From Lodderomyces elongisporus (Eukaryota > Ascomycota > Pichiomycetes > Serinales > Debaryomycetaceae): a stretch of 64,000 nucleotides of DNA. A program made the translations under genes and the position numbers. The stretch lies in the NCBI RefSeq assembly GCF_030384665.1, contig NC_083674.1:124001-188000 (forward strand), given 5' to 3'. The first letter of the stretch is position 1. Every line of letters starts with the position of its first letter. The notes beneath the pieces were generated by a model. The model saw only the letters and a list, made by a program, of their open reading frames with translations, made no database searches and was not told where the DNA came from. Below are positions 50,250 to 61,150 of the stretch, one piece after another.

Positions 50250-53200
50250 TCAAGTACCCAAGAAAGATGAAACAGTAAAAGTTTGTTGTTCCCTTGTTTT
50301 CAAATCTTCATTTGCCGTGGGGGAAACAATTCCCGTCTTTTCCTCTGTACCCACACCGCTATCTGGACCGCTGCCTGTACTAAAAAAACAATAATTATCA
50401 AGTAGTTCCTTGTAGGATTTGGTATTCATCAACCCACCAGCAATGGTCTTACTTCCACCAGAATTATTTTCATTATTAGATCCAGTCGAGGTATTCGGCG
50501 GGTTATTTGACTCGACACTTTGTTCCAAATTCAATTGATCTCTAAATTTTGTCTTGTATTTGGGTTCAGGGAGTAATGGTGATTGTATTGGAGGCTTAAT
50601 AATATTTTTACTTTCTGGGTTTTGATTATTATGCGTAATACTCTTTCCATTACTAGAGTTGTCATTCCTTCTCAAGTATTCTTCGACATCCTGATATTTT
50701 CCATCCAATGACTTGGTATTGCTGTTGTAGATGGACGAAAGTAGTGGCGATGAAAGATAGTAATTGTTATTTATAAAGTCACTGGTATCTGAACCAGGTG
50801 ATTTTGGTATAGAATTAAATCCTTGTTCAAAAGCCATAGGTTCAAAGTTGTTGGAGTTGTTGGAGTTGTTGACAGAGGCAGCATTATTACTGTTTCCATT
50901 CAGTAATTCTAGCTCAGAATCTGACATGACTCTCTTAAGGTATGACGAAGAGTACCGTGGTTTCTTTGCGTGTTCTTGAATCTTTGAATTTTTGCTACTA
51001 GGATTTCGTGAACCTTTTTGTTTTTGCAAATGCGAAGGAGAAGCAGGTGGTGGAGTGATTGATTTTATAAGTTTAATTTCGTAGTTTTTGTAATCATTAT
51101 TATCCCAAAATTCAGCACCCTGAGCATAGTACTTTATACAGAGCTGGTATTTCCTCACTTTTCTAAATGCACTTTCCTCAGAGGCAAAACCAGCTGCACC
51201 ACTTCCATCATTACTAATATTAACGTCATCTTCGTCATCCATCAATGAGTCAGTCGATGACGTATTCTTTGAGTACTTGAAGCTATTAAACATATTGTTT
51301 AATGGGATTTTAAACACAAATCGGTCATAATTGTTTTGTTTCAACACTTCAATTTTATCAGGCGTGTACTTTGTTGGTATCTCTATAATGGTCATCCAGT
51401 TATCTACAGAGTAGCGCACAGTAAGAAATTTCTCAAACGCAAGGTTGCGGACTGCAATGTGTCCCATCAAATACTTCTTATCACCGGAAATAAACAATCT
51501 TTCCAAGAAAACTGGTGTTTGTTGTTCAATCCTGCGCAAATAGGATAGTGGTGGAAAATTAGTCAACTGCAACTCCCAAGTAGGTTGGAGTCCACTTTTC
51601 AGAGATCCAAGCCCACCGTTTCCAGGAGACGAGCTTGGGTACTTTGTATCACCAAGACTGAAATTATGTAAATGAAAATGACGATGGTGGCCAAGGTGTT
51701 GGTGTTGCATCAAGGTATCGTCAATGTCATTTCCATAATCTTCATTTTCATACTCATCATCTGTTGATGAAGTAGAAGATGAAGTAGAACTATCTGGGCT
51801 TGCTAGTGGCGAATTTGAAGCTGAAATTGCCGAAGGTGTATCTTTCTTTTTAAAGTACTTGACATTGGTCGCACCACCAAAATGTACTTGTTTATAGGTT
51901 GGTGTTGCGGGTAAAGATTTGGGTCTACCTTGTAACCGGTCAAGGTTAAACATCGATGGACTCTTTAATGAAGGCTTAACCAACTCACCAGATTTTTTTC
52001 GCACCAAACGATATTCTTGGCTTAATGGAGATAAAAGCGGATTCATATTGGGGGAGTTAGTAGCTGGAGTAGGTGAAGTTGATGTCGATGTTGAAATAAT
52101 AGGTGGCAGAATCTGTTGATGCTTCAACTGATGGTTTACAGTGTTTTCTTTTTCTTTTTCTTCCTCCTCTTCTTCTTCTTCCTCTTCTCTTGACACTTGT
52201 GGTTTGTGATTGAAATAATCAAGTGAATTATTGTGGTTGTCATTTTCATTTCCATGACCTTGTTCAATTCTGGGTGACCGAGAATCTTCACCAGTGGTAG
52301 TGGGCGACACTTTAGGTGATAATTTTGGAGATACACCTGGAGAAGCATTGACTTCATTTCCTCTTATTGTCTTCTTATTTTCATCGTCATTTAAGGTAAT
52401 CTTCTTGTTTAAAATGCTATTTGCTTTAGTTGGATCATTTGATTTTGCAAAGAAATCTCTTGATCTCGATGGTTTGTGAATAAACTTGATGGATAATGGT
52501 AAGTTTTCATACTCTTCCTCTGATAAGCGACGTAAAAATGGATCTTGCTTGTCACTAATGTTTAAGTTGCTTTGAGCACCAGAAGCAGAAGCAGAAGCAG
52601 CAGTGGATGATGTCGATGTCGATGTCGATGCTGGTGCTGGTGCTGGTGCTGCTGCCGCCGATGATGAAATGTTTTTGGGACCAAAAAATGGAGATGAAAG
52701 GCTCAGATCGTATGTATAAGAAGGGCTTCTATGGTGTTTCTTTTTGTTTTCGTGTGGCAATGCTGGTGTGGATGCCAATTGTGTTTGTCTCTGCTGCATT
52801 TGGTTGAAACTAGCAGGCTTTGGTGCAACAACGAGATGCAGAAGCCCATTGTTTATTTGCTCTCCTTGATTTAGCTTATTCTCATCTTGCTCTACATGGT
52901 TCTGTTCATTATCTTCTTCCTTGTCAGAAACCAAGTTTATATCAACTAATGGCTGTGTTCTTGGAGGAGCAAAATTTTTTGGTTGTTGCTGTTGCTCAAG
53001 GGTCTCAAGTGATTGTATAGAGTTGGAAGTTTGTGTTGGTTGTAACTCCTCATGTGCGCTATGTTTCTGACAAAGTTGTTTCAGGTGCCTCAGGTGCTTT
53101 AGTTGCATCAGTTGCAGGTCTTGGTTGGTGGCACTAGTAGCTTCTTTTTCAGATGCCCTTTTGAGATTGAGGTTGGGGTTGGGGTTGTTATAGTGGTTGT

Positions 53201-53492
53201 CAAAATTCTTTTTGTTGCTTTGGTTGTCGTTAAAAGTTAAAGTGGTGGGTTTACTATGGTTGCTGAAATGCGTATTATTGTGGTTGTTGTTGTTATCTAT
53301 AGGGGTATGAGGAGGTGGAGTAAATCTAGTTTTAGATTCAGAGCCCCTTGTGTTTGTGTCACTATGCATATTACCAGCGCGCACATTTCTGTGATAGTGG
53401 TGGTTGTAGTGGCACAATTTCGACATCACCTCGGCTGGTGTCGGACTACCTCTAGATTTGATGCCACTCGTAGACTCTGTGTGTAGACTCAT
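50250..53492 (-). CDS. GAC1: Glc7 (PP1) targeting subunit with CBM21 domain, Gac1/Pig1 type
   Basis: Gac1-type proteins tether protein phosphatase 1 (Glc7) to glycogen and glycogen synthase. From the ATG at 53492 the protein has 1080 residues; the open frame extends upstream only from a GTG into a poly-Ile stretch, so I reject that. The PP1-docking RVxF motif is KQVHF (534-538), followed by the family's NVKYFKKKDTPSA. A CBM21 carbohydrate-binding domain lies at about 640-810 (LERLFISGDKKYLMGHIAVRN, FEKFLTVRYSVDNW, YAQGAEFWDNNDYKNYEI). The rest is low complexity: Asn/His-rich N-terminus, EEEEEEEEE, and Ala-Pro and Ser-Thr repeats. It is longer than S. cerevisiae Gac1 (793); Gac1 versus Pig1 orthology is not resolved. 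It has a 3.6-kb upstream region. Confidence 0.82.
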   Translation of the reverse strand: MSLHTESTSGIKSRGSPTPAEVMSKLCHYNHHYHRNVRAGNMHSDTNTRGSESKTRFTPPPHTPIDNNNNHNNTHFSNHSKPTTLTFNDNQSNKKNFDNHYNNPNPNLNLKRASEKEATSATNQDLQLMQLKHLRHLKQLCQKHSAHEELQPTQTSNSIQSLETLEQQQQPKNFAPPRTQPLVDINLVSDKEEDNEQNHVEQDENKLNQGEQINNGLLHLVVAPKPASFNQMQQRQTQLASTPALPHENKKKHHRSPSYTYDLSLSSPFFGPKNISSSAAAAPAPAPASTSTSTSSTAASASASGAQSNLNISDKQDPFLRRLSEEEYENLPLSIKFIHKPSRSRDFFAKSNDPTKANSILNKKITLNDDENKKTIRGNEVNASPGVSPKLSPKVSPTTTGEDSRSPRIEQGHGNENDNHNNSLDYFNHKPQVSREEEEEEEEEEKEKENTVNHQLKHQQILPPIISTSTSTSPTPATNSPNMNPLLSPLSQEYRLVRKKSGELVKPSLKSPSMFNLDRLQGRPKSLPATPTYKQVHFGGATNVKYFKKKDTPSAISASNSPLASPDSSTSSSTSSTDDEYENEDYGNDIDDTLMQHQHLGHHRHFHLHNFSLGDTKYPSSSPGNGGLGSLKSGLQPTWELQLTNFPPLSYLRRIEQQTPVFLERLFISGDKKYLMGHIAVRNLAFEKFLTVRYSVDNWMTIIEIPTKYTPDKIEVLKQNNYDRFVFKIPLNNMFNSFKYSKNTSSTDSLMDDEDDVNISNDGSGAAGFASEESAFRKVRKYQLCIKYYAQGAEFWDNNDYKNYEIKLIKSITPPPASPSHLQKQKGSRNPSSKNSKIQEHAKKPRYSSSYLKRVMSDSELELLNGNSNNAASVNNSNNSNNFEPMAFEQGFNSIPKSPGSDTSDFINNNYYLSSPLLSSIYNSNTKSLDGKYQDVEEYLRRNDNSSNGKSITHNNQNPESKNIIKPPIQSPLLPEPKYKTKFRDQLNLEQSVESNNPPNTSTGSNNENNSGGSKTIAGGLMNTKSYKELLDNYCFFSTGSGPDSGVGTEEKTGIVSPTANEDLKTREQQTFTVSSFLGT

Positions 53493-56400
53493 AATGCTTA
53501 TGCATGTGTTTTTAGTAGTGAAGACAATTACAATAATGATAGTGATAGTGATGATGATGATGATGATGAGGTAAATAGTTGCCACTCAAAAAGAGTGATC
53601 ATCTAGTGTTGATAGCTTTGGTTTGTTGCTGTATACAATAGAGATAAGTTATTGGACCCGTGTGGTGCGCTGGCTATTGTTGTGCGCAAGTATCTCTATT
53701 TCTATTCAATTGTTTAATTTTTTTTTTTTTGTTAAAAAAAAAACAAACAGATTTAAGCGGTTATTTCCCAACAAGACTTTACCAATATCCTTTCTTTCCG
53801 GTTCTTCTTCTTCTTCTTCTTTTTTTTTTTTGGGGTTTTCGTTTCGTTTCGTTTTGTCTTGTCTTGTCTTTTTGTTAAGGTAACAGTACTTGATATAGTG
53901 GTTAGAAAAGTGGTTTAATGCCGACTTCGTGTGCTTCACTAATTTTTTTTTTAATTCCTTTATGTCTGTTTTCTTTTAATCCCTTATTCTGTTATTTGTT
54001 GTTTAATCTTTGGTATTAGTAATACGATTTTATTATTCCATGTAGATAAAAAATAAAGACAAATAATCAAAAATTAACGGGTAGAGACATTAATAGGGAT
54101 CAGGTGAGTTATAAGTAATTTTTGAAAGACTCATCAAACAGAGAAAAGTGACTTTAATTTTACTTGAGAATTTCAATTCCTCTATATATATATATATTTA
54201 TAATTATTGTTACTGTTGTTATTATTATTGTTACTGTTGTTATAATACTCATCATGATGGGTATGTTGTCAGTGAGTTCCAACAATACAGAAAGCTTTTC
54301 TTGAAATAAAGAAAATTTAAAACTAAAGGATAAAGGAAAAAGGATAAAGGATAAAGGGAGGAAGAGGGAAAAGCATGGAGAAGCAAGGGAGTGAGACAGA
54401 GTGGTTTGGGTCTACTAATTCCCTTTTATCCTCCTTACCCCCCTCCCTTTCTCCCTCCCTCCCTTTCCTTAGTTTTTTCTTTTCATATTAAAGTATCCTC
54501 CTCACACCATTCTCTTCACTTGCACACCACCCTCCCCTTTCCCATCACTCTACCAAAAAAAGAAAAGCAAAAAAAAAGCATTAATAAAACAGTTGGGCTT
54601 GATCACAAGTATGTTTTATTTTATTTTATTTTTATTTTATTTTTATTATTTATTTTATTTTTTTTGGGTTTCTCAAGCAATAAGTCCATCTTTGCTTCCT
54701 CAAGAGTGGATGAAAATAACGCATCTTGAGCAATTAACTAAAGGTAAGAAAGTTGGTGGCTTTTGAAGGCTGTTCCCAAAATCTTCCTTTCCTTCTTTTC
54801 CTTCTTTATGTAGTTTGAAAATAAAATAAACCATGTTGAATATTGACCGAGAAAACATGCTTGGGCTCTTCAAGGGAGAGAAGTATTATCAAATGTAAAA
54901 TAAGATGGAGTCTTTTTATAAGTGTAATTTCCCCTTCTTCCCACCACCCCCCTCCAATATATATATATTTATATATACAAAAATACAAAAAATAATTCAG
55001 TGACAACTCTCCTCACAAACTTTCCATCCCAACAAAAGTAAGCTTTCTTTTCTATTGTTAAAAAGAAAGAAAAAGAAATGGAAAGAAAGAAAAATGAAAA
55101 AAAGCAACTAGCGGGAAGGGAGGGGAGGTTCAAGTTAGTTGGTATAAGATTTAAAGGGATAAAGAAAGAAAAACTTTGGTAAGTAAAGTGCCATCAGTTT
55201 AATCTACAGATGTAGTTCTTAATCAAGACAGCCTGAGTATATGTATCAAGTGACATAATTATACTTTACAAAAAACAAACAAATGAAGAAATCGATAGAA
55301 GAGCAATAAAAAATAGGAGGATTGGAAATGGGAAGCTGTGGTTCCACTTGTAAATATAATCTTATGTAGAGGTCATCATTGCTTGTACTCTTGTGCATCA
55401 TCATGCACTTGTTTCAACACAAAGGGAAAATGACGAGCCTCGATTTTTCCTCGGAGATAAAAATAGACTACAAAAAAAAAACACCATTAAATATGATAAA
55501 ATACATACAACAACCAAGGGATGTTAAGCAAAACACCGATCCAATCAAGGACTTAAAAGACCATAACCGTGCATGGTGAAAACACCTTTAATCACAACAT
55601 TAATCTCGGGTTTATTAGGAGCACATATATACATACTTCAACTTCCACATCACCCGGTAAAACAACTATGATGAAGATAGTGGTTTCCTTCTTCTTTTTT
55701 TTTCTTTTCAATGATTTGTAGTCTGAAATATTAGTGTTTGAGAGATTTAATAGGATTGTGCTCTTGCCTTTGCCTCTTGCCTTTGCCTCTTGCTTGTACC
55801 TCTTGTTTTTGTCTCTATTTCTGCCTCTACTTGTTCTTACCTATACAGTTATGAGATATGGTTGTGTTTGTTGTAAGGTCGAGACCTCTAGTCTGATCAT
55901 CATATAATCTCCGCATTTATAAACTCTCCTTTCGTAAATAAATTGCATAAACAACCAATAATGATGAAGAAAATGCCAAAAAAAAAGAAAACAAAGGCTC
56001 GACGTGAGAGCTACAGCTAATGAGTCGAGACCAGCTTTGAGATTTTTTTGAAACCAAACTAATCCAACATATTTTCTCTCCCCTCTCCCCCCTATTTCTT
56101 TTTTCGTTTTTATTCTTTTTCTTTCTTTCTTTCTTTCTTTTTCTTTTTCTTTCTCTCCAACTTGTAAAGGCCATTTGTCATCTGATAATGAACCAACTTC
56201 AACTTAAATAGCTTTATATCGAGTGTCTCATCGCCTTTTCAATTATACACTTTGCACTATACTGTGAAGATAATGATTTCCTCTCTTTTTCTACTTCTTT
56301 TTTTTTTCTTTCTTTCTTTCTTAGTAATTGGTTAAATTAGTTATGAACAAATCAAAACTACGTAGGAGATACCAAGCAAGTTTTGAAACTTACAATGAAC

Positions 56401-57062
56401 GATGTACATAGGCACCTCGCCCCAACGCTTACGTCCCACGCTTCACGCACCGCACACACATCACAACTCAACATGCTTATGTGTTTGATACGGGCAGAGT
56501 TGCACAACCTCGGAATGTGGCGCCTTGCTCCTGGTTAACGATGTGGAGTTGAGGAAATAAAGAAGAACAAACCGGTTCCTTGAGTAAGCTAAATAGTGTA
56601 AGATATTTGGCAGAGGAAAAATAATAATATTAAGTAAGAAAAAAAAACAGTCCTTAAACATTTTTTTGCAAAGAAAACAATTGCATGTACGGCGTTGATG
56701 GTAGGGTTAGTTGAGATCCTTTTTTTCAACTTTTTTTTTTGTTAGTTTAATCTGTTCCAAATTTTTCAATTTTTATTTTTGCAGTTTGGTGAACCCCAGT
56801 GCTTTTTTGGACCACTTTGCTTACATAATAACCCGACCAACTTTAGAAATCGAATGATGCAAAACAAATAAAAAAATAAAAAACGAAAGCGAAAACTACA
56901 ACGCGGGATTGTGCACTTGTTTCAATGTCGCTTACTTCTACAATGTCTACAATGCCGAAATTATTTCAATTTTCTAGTCACGTGATTACACAACATTTGT
57001 CACACATACACACACCTCGGCTACTTCTTCTACCTCTTTAGCCGGTGCCATATTCAACTCAA
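53493..57062. other. Long upstream region of the GAC1-like gene
   Basis: About 3.6 kb without a convincing gene. It contains a TGA/GAT triplet run just upstream of the ATG (53540-53570), TTC/T-rich tracts (53803-53830), CCTCC-rich DNA (54425-54470), TTTTA repeats (54613-54662), a degenerate GCCTTTGCCTCTT repeat (about 55763-55815), and a locally GC-rich stretch (56409-56535). A CACGTG occurs at 56979-56984, just past the PPM2 stop. It is probably a large regulatory region; a non-coding RNA is possible. Confidence 0.45.
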
Positions 57063-59459
57063 TCAATATTCCAATCTATAAATTTGGTTATAGCAACTTC
57101 CAAAAGAATAACAAACTGCTCCACCACCAACAACCAAGCAGCACCCACGACTTTCACCATGATCAAGTTCGTGTTGCACATCAACTAATCCAAAGCCAAT
57201 GAAAATGGGCGGATGTGAAGTTACAATGGATTCAGGGATCGAGACAGACTCAAATTGCAAACTCTTTAAATTGAAAGTCATGACATTTGTCAGACTTGTA
57301 AAGATGGTTCTGGGTGAGACTCCGCCCACAATCAACAATTTGTGCAGCGTGTCATAATGATCATTATTATGGTCAAAATACTGATTATTTTTGCATGTCG
57401 AATCCTTAATGACTCTGGCTTGACTCCCGATCCGCGAAAACAAGACATGTTGAGTCACAGTCTTTAAATGTATAGTACACGTCCCATTTTCTTGTTCAAC
57501 ATCTCTTGCAAGAGAAAATTGGTATAATTTGTCATTAACAATTGGGATAAAACCATCGCTCATTCCACCGTATATGTAACCAATATTGCTCTCGATATCA
57601 TAAACAAGAGTACTGCTCAACAAATTTTCAACTCTTTCAAATTTTTCAAATTTTTCACCTTCTCCTGCTAATTTTACTTGCACATTTTCAAATTGGCGAG
57701 ACTCAGTATTGAAGATTACAAAGTTGCTACTTTTTTCTCTTCTTGTACTTGCCTCATCTGCAAAATTGTCTTTGCTATCTTTTTCATAGTCCCCATCTCG
57801 ACTATATTCACCACCAAAAATCAATAGTTCCGATGACGAAATTTTTACCGAAGCATGTCTCGAACGAGGTGATGGAAGATTGGCAACAAGATGCCATCGT
57901 GACCCATCAAACAGATATATTTCATCTTTATAGTCACCCGGCCGTGTGCGTCCACCAACCAAAAACAACTGTCCACCAACTTGTGTCAATGTATGACAAA
58001 CCCTAGGAGATGGTACACTTTTTATTGCTCCATCATCCCCATCACCATCGTGTTCACTAAAAGAACAACCAACATCCGTCTTCTCAATAGAGGCAGATTG
58101 ATAATCCATCTTCTCAATAGAGGCAGATTGATAATCCAACTTTAACGTATCATCCACTCTCGTTTGCTTCAACCCACCATTGATGTAAACAGTGCCATTT
58201 AATTGCGCTACAGCGAGAAACTTTAGTTGCAAAAGCTCTTCCTTCTCGCCGTCATTGCTAAACCTCAAATCATGACTAAATTCAACATTTTTATCAACTT
58301 GAAACTTTTCATAGATTAAATCATCATGGAGACTATCATGTTTATAGACCAACTGCACAATACCATTGACCTTCCCTTGAGCTTCACCATCACAATTTGT
58401 TGCATGGACAACTACATAATGCTGACAGAAAATGATAAACTCTTCCCATTCATCAAACTCTTCAATCTGTGCAAGCTTCCGCTTCGTATCGTTGGGAACC
58501 AATTCGTACCAATTTTCTAACAAATTTTTAATCTCGACATGCTTATACATTCTTTTAAACCGTGCATGTTGCTCCATCTTTGTTGGATATGAACGGACGC
58601 ACTGAATGGGACTTCGCAAATGCTCAAAATGGTAAAGCATCTTTGTTGCAAATGCACTATTTGGACCATCCGGCATAATTTGCTCCAAAATAATAAAATG
58701 ACTATTGGGAACTTTGGAACTTTTCTCAATCACTGCATTGGCTGGCTCTGGTTTCATATAAGCCAACGAGACTTCAGCAATAAATATATTTACCACATTG
58801 GTTTTCTCCTTTTCCAAACTTTTTATAAAAGCGTCATAATTGTTAGCCTCATTCAAATTACACCCAAGTAGTTTATACCGATCTGTATAAATCTTGTAAC
58901 CATTTACGTCTTGTCTACCTCCAATCAAATCACAAATCTCTTGTGATGCGTCAATTAGTCTCAACTTTTCTTCAACCAAATCGGGGTAGTCAACATCAAT
59001 GAAATTCAAATCATGGCCCTCTTTGGGAATATTCAACAATTGAAATGGTAGTGGATCAAAACCACATCCTAAGTTAATCACATTAATCTTACGTCCCAAG
59101 TTCAATTTCAATATTCGCATCAACACACCACGTATACTCTCCATTCTGATCCAATATCCACGGTTGATCGCAGGGGACCGTCTTTTCCATTTTCTCTTCC
59201 CCGTAGTCGAGTCCTTCACAAAATGTTCAAACCATGATCCTAATTCTGGATTAAGTTCGGGGAAATACAATTTCTCAACACTTCGTTTAGAAACTATTGA
59301 TGAATTGTTTGTACCTTGGATTTGCTGATCATCGTATATTTTTCTTCGTTTATCCTTTTCAATCTTCTTTCTCTGCCTTGCAAGTTGGTCCGGGGTAAGC
59401 TTGACCTTGGCAAAATTGCTAGCGGTCTCATCCATTATGGTGTTGTCGGGCACTTCCAT
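57063..59459 (-). CDS. PPM2: PPM2/TYW4, tRNA wybutosine-synthesising protein 4
   Basis: Ppm2 (Tyw4) is a SAM-dependent enzyme that methylates and methoxycarbonylates the wybutosine precursor at position 37 of tRNA-Phe. The 798-residue protein (S. cerevisiae 695) has the leucine-carboxyl-methyltransferase-like domain in the first half, with VINLGCGFDPLPFQLL (about 130-145) and NFIDVDYPDLVEEK, and a C-terminal Kelch-type propeller (LFLVGGRTRPGD, LLIFGGEYSRDGD, LLIVGGVSPRT). An in-frame 30-bp duplication gives two copies of DYQSASIEK between the two parts. The ATG at 59459 is chosen; another Met lies nine codons on. It is tandem with RRP40 upstream. Confidence 0.94.
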   Translation of the reverse strand: MEVPDNTIMDETASNFAKVKLTPDQLARQRKKIEKDKRRKIYDDQQIQGTNNSSIVSKRSVEKLYFPELNPELGSWFEHFVKDSTTGKRKWKRRSPAINRGYWIRMESIRGVLMRILKLNLGRKINVINLGCGFDPLPFQLLNIPKEGHDLNFIDVDYPDLVEEKLRLIDASQEICDLIGGRQDVNGYKIYTDRYKLLGCNLNEANNYDAFIKSLEKEKTNVVNIFIAEVSLAYMKPEPANAVIEKSSKVPNSHFIILEQIMPDGPNSAFATKMLYHFEHLRSPIQCVRSYPTKMEQHARFKRMYKHVEIKNLLENWYELVPNDTKRKLAQIEEFDEWEEFIIFCQHYVVVHATNCDGEAQGKVNGIVQLVYKHDSLHDDLIYEKFQVDKNVEFSHDLRFSNDGEKEELLQLKFLAVAQLNGTVYINGGLKQTRVDDTLKLDYQSASIEKMDYQSASIEKTDVGCSFSEHDGDGDDGAIKSVPSPRVCHTLTQVGGQLFLVGGRTRPGDYKDEIYLFDGSRWHLVANLPSPRSRHASVKISSSELLIFGGEYSRDGDYEKDSKDNFADEASTRREKSSNFVIFNTESRQFENVQVKLAGEGEKFEKFERVENLLSSTLVYDIESNIGYIYGGMSDGFIPIVNDKLYQFSLARDVEQENGTCTIHLKTVTQHVLFSRIGSQARVIKDSTCKNNQYFDHNNDHYDTLHKLLIVGGVSPRTIFTSLTNVMTFNLKSLQFESVSIPESIVTSHPPIFIGFGLVDVQHELDHGESRGCCLVVGGGAVCYSFGSCYNQIYRLEY
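58081..58138. repeat. PPM2: 30-bp in-frame tandem duplication in PPM2
   Basis: Positions 58081-58108 and 58111-58138 are identical over 28 bases with a 30-bp period. This gives two adjacent copies of a ten-residue unit in the linker between the methyltransferase and Kelch parts. Confidence 0.95.
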
Positions 59460-59812
59460 TTCTTACCCTCCTTATGTTTGCCTTAGTAGCAACTAACAAT
59501 GCTAAAGTCAATGTATTGGTGACTGTAGAGGTGGTTGTAGTTGTAGTTGTAGTTGTAATTGTGAAAATATTAATGAAAAAAAATACAATAAAACATAAAT
59601 ATAAACATAAACATAATACATTTCAAGAATCTATTTTGCGCTCCATCGCAACGTGTTTGCGCTTTATTTATATAGTGAGAAAATAATTTTTATTTTTTTT
59701 ATGGAAAGCATCTTCCACCAGCAATTTAACTAAATCCCACGTCTTCTTTCTCTTCAATATACATCTCTGATTTTTTTTTATTCTTAAAAAATAAATAAAT
59801 AAATAAATAATC
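59460..59812. other. PPM2: PPM2 upstream region
   Basis: About 350 bp between the PPM2 start and RRP40 stop. It contains GTTGTA repeats (59530-59562) and an AAATAAATAAAT run (59790-59808). No gene was seen. Confidence 0.5.
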
Positions 59813-60721
59813 TTATATCCCTTTAAAAGCCTTTTTCAATTCATTTGAAACTTGTTCAGGTTCAACTTTTTCACATTTTTTCAAAAACTCTACTGCAGCA
59901 AGCGTGTTTCTTAAATTCTTTAAATTTCGACTCCTTAATCCCTCTACACTATCATTATCGTCATCGCCCCCATCAGCACTTCTCATCTTGACATCTCCAT
60001 CGGTTTCTTCATTCTTGTTTCTCTTTTTCTCTTCGATAACTCCCTCTCCACATTTAATCCATACACGTCCATTTATCCCAACGGCAATTTCAAATTGCAC
60101 GCGCGTGGCCAATGTTGATAATACATTCAGTTTGGCATTATATAACAATTCTCTTGCAAAAGCCAATTTCAAATCAAAGACAAACCCCAGCTCACCAAGC
60201 ACACCAAACCCACCAGACTCTCTTGAGTTCATGGCATCTGTACAACTCAACTCTGTCTCAAACGTAGAGTCATTATCATCATTTATCACTCGAGCATAAA
60301 CACATTGACCAATATTCAAGTTGGGTCGATTCTTTTTTGTTGCACTGGGAAACGCCATGAATGGCAATAAAACCGGTGATGAAAACTGTTGAAGTTGAAC
60401 CTTGTAAAAATCGCCCACCGATCCTACAACGGTTCCAACGACAAAATCATTGTTGCGAGGAATATACCGCTTAGTGTCTGATTCAATATACACAAGTTCT
60501 GCGTTATTCTTATTGCTCTGATACTGGTGATGTAGAATGCCCGATGTGGATGGTATAAGATGCTGCAGACGTGGCATTTTGTAAATTCCTGGACCAATTT
60601 TAGTGGCAGCCCCTGCTCCTGCTCCTGCCCCTGCAGCATCAGCAGCTGCAGTTGTTGACTCTGAAACTGAAGTATTGTTTTTTATAGGAAGACTATCTCC
60701 TGGAACAATTATTGCAGTCAT
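59813..60721 (-). CDS. RRP40: RRP40, RNA exosome cap subunit (S1/KH)
   Basis: Rrp40 is one of the three RNA-binding cap proteins of the nuclear and cytoplasmic exosome, guiding RNA into the core for 3' processing and decay. The 302-residue protein (S. cerevisiae 240) has the N-terminal IVPGDSLP and GPGIYKMP, the S1 domain (RYIPRNNDFVVGTVVGSVGDFYKVQL, about 85-110), MAFPSATKKNRPNL, and the KH-type region with the family's GINGRVWIK. Two insertions explain the extra length: an Ala/Gly-rich AAADAAGAGAGAGAA stretch (about 25-40) and a charged, acidic segment after the KH motif (about 230-270). The ATG at 60721 is used. Confidence 0.95.
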   Translation of the reverse strand: MTAIIVPGDSLPIKNNTSVSESTTAAADAAGAGAGAGAATKIGPGIYKMPRLQHLIPSTSGILHHQYQSNKNNAELVYIESDTKRYIPRNNDFVVGTVVGSVGDFYKVQLQQFSSPVLLPFMAFPSATKKNRPNLNIGQCVYARVINDDNDSTFETELSCTDAMNSRESGGFGVLGELGFVFDLKLAFARELLYNAKLNVLSTLATRVQFEIAVGINGRVWIKCGEGVIEEKKRNKNEETDGDVKMRSADGGDDDNDSVEGLRSRNLKNLRNTLAAVEFLKKCEKVEPEQVSNELKKAFKGI

Positions 60722-61150
60722 AATGTTAAATATAAAGAAGGGGGTTTAAGATGGGGGAAAGAAAAACCTATTGATTATTGGAAAAAGTTGTTATTGTTAA
60801 TGATATTGATAATAGTAGTATACAAAAACGATTTGGTTTCAAGATGTAATTTAAATTCCTCTTTTTTGTTGTATCCAAAAAAATGTTTGTGTGAAGAGCT
60901 AAATAGTTGTGCGCATTAATATCCTTTTTTTTTTTTTTGTCTTTCTTTCCTTTCCTTTTCATTTCTTTTCAAATTTATCTTTTTCTGTTGTATACCCATA
61001 CTTGATTCTCGCATTAATAGGCTAGTGAAACATCCATCCATTCATTCATTCATTCATTTAGTATATTACATAACTAGTTCTATTACAATTTTCTCTTTGT
61101 TCTTTATATTCTTACTCATTATTTTACTACATTGATTCAATCTTGAATAT
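60722..61150. other. RRP40 upstream region
   Basis: About 430 bp between the RRP40 start and the stop of the Zn(II)2Cys6 gene, both on the minus strand. It is AT-rich, with a CATT repeat near 61035-61060. No gene was seen. Confidence 0.5.

Noticed and set aside
53493..53585. N-terminal extension of the GAC1-like gene with a poly-Ile stretch
   Set aside because: It starts with GTG and comes from a GAT/TGA repeat; the ATG at 53492 is better.
54391..54729. Plus-strand ORF in the gap upstream of the GAC1-like gene
   Set aside because: Pro/Ser/Phe low complexity from CCTCC and TTTTA repeats, with no recognisable domain.
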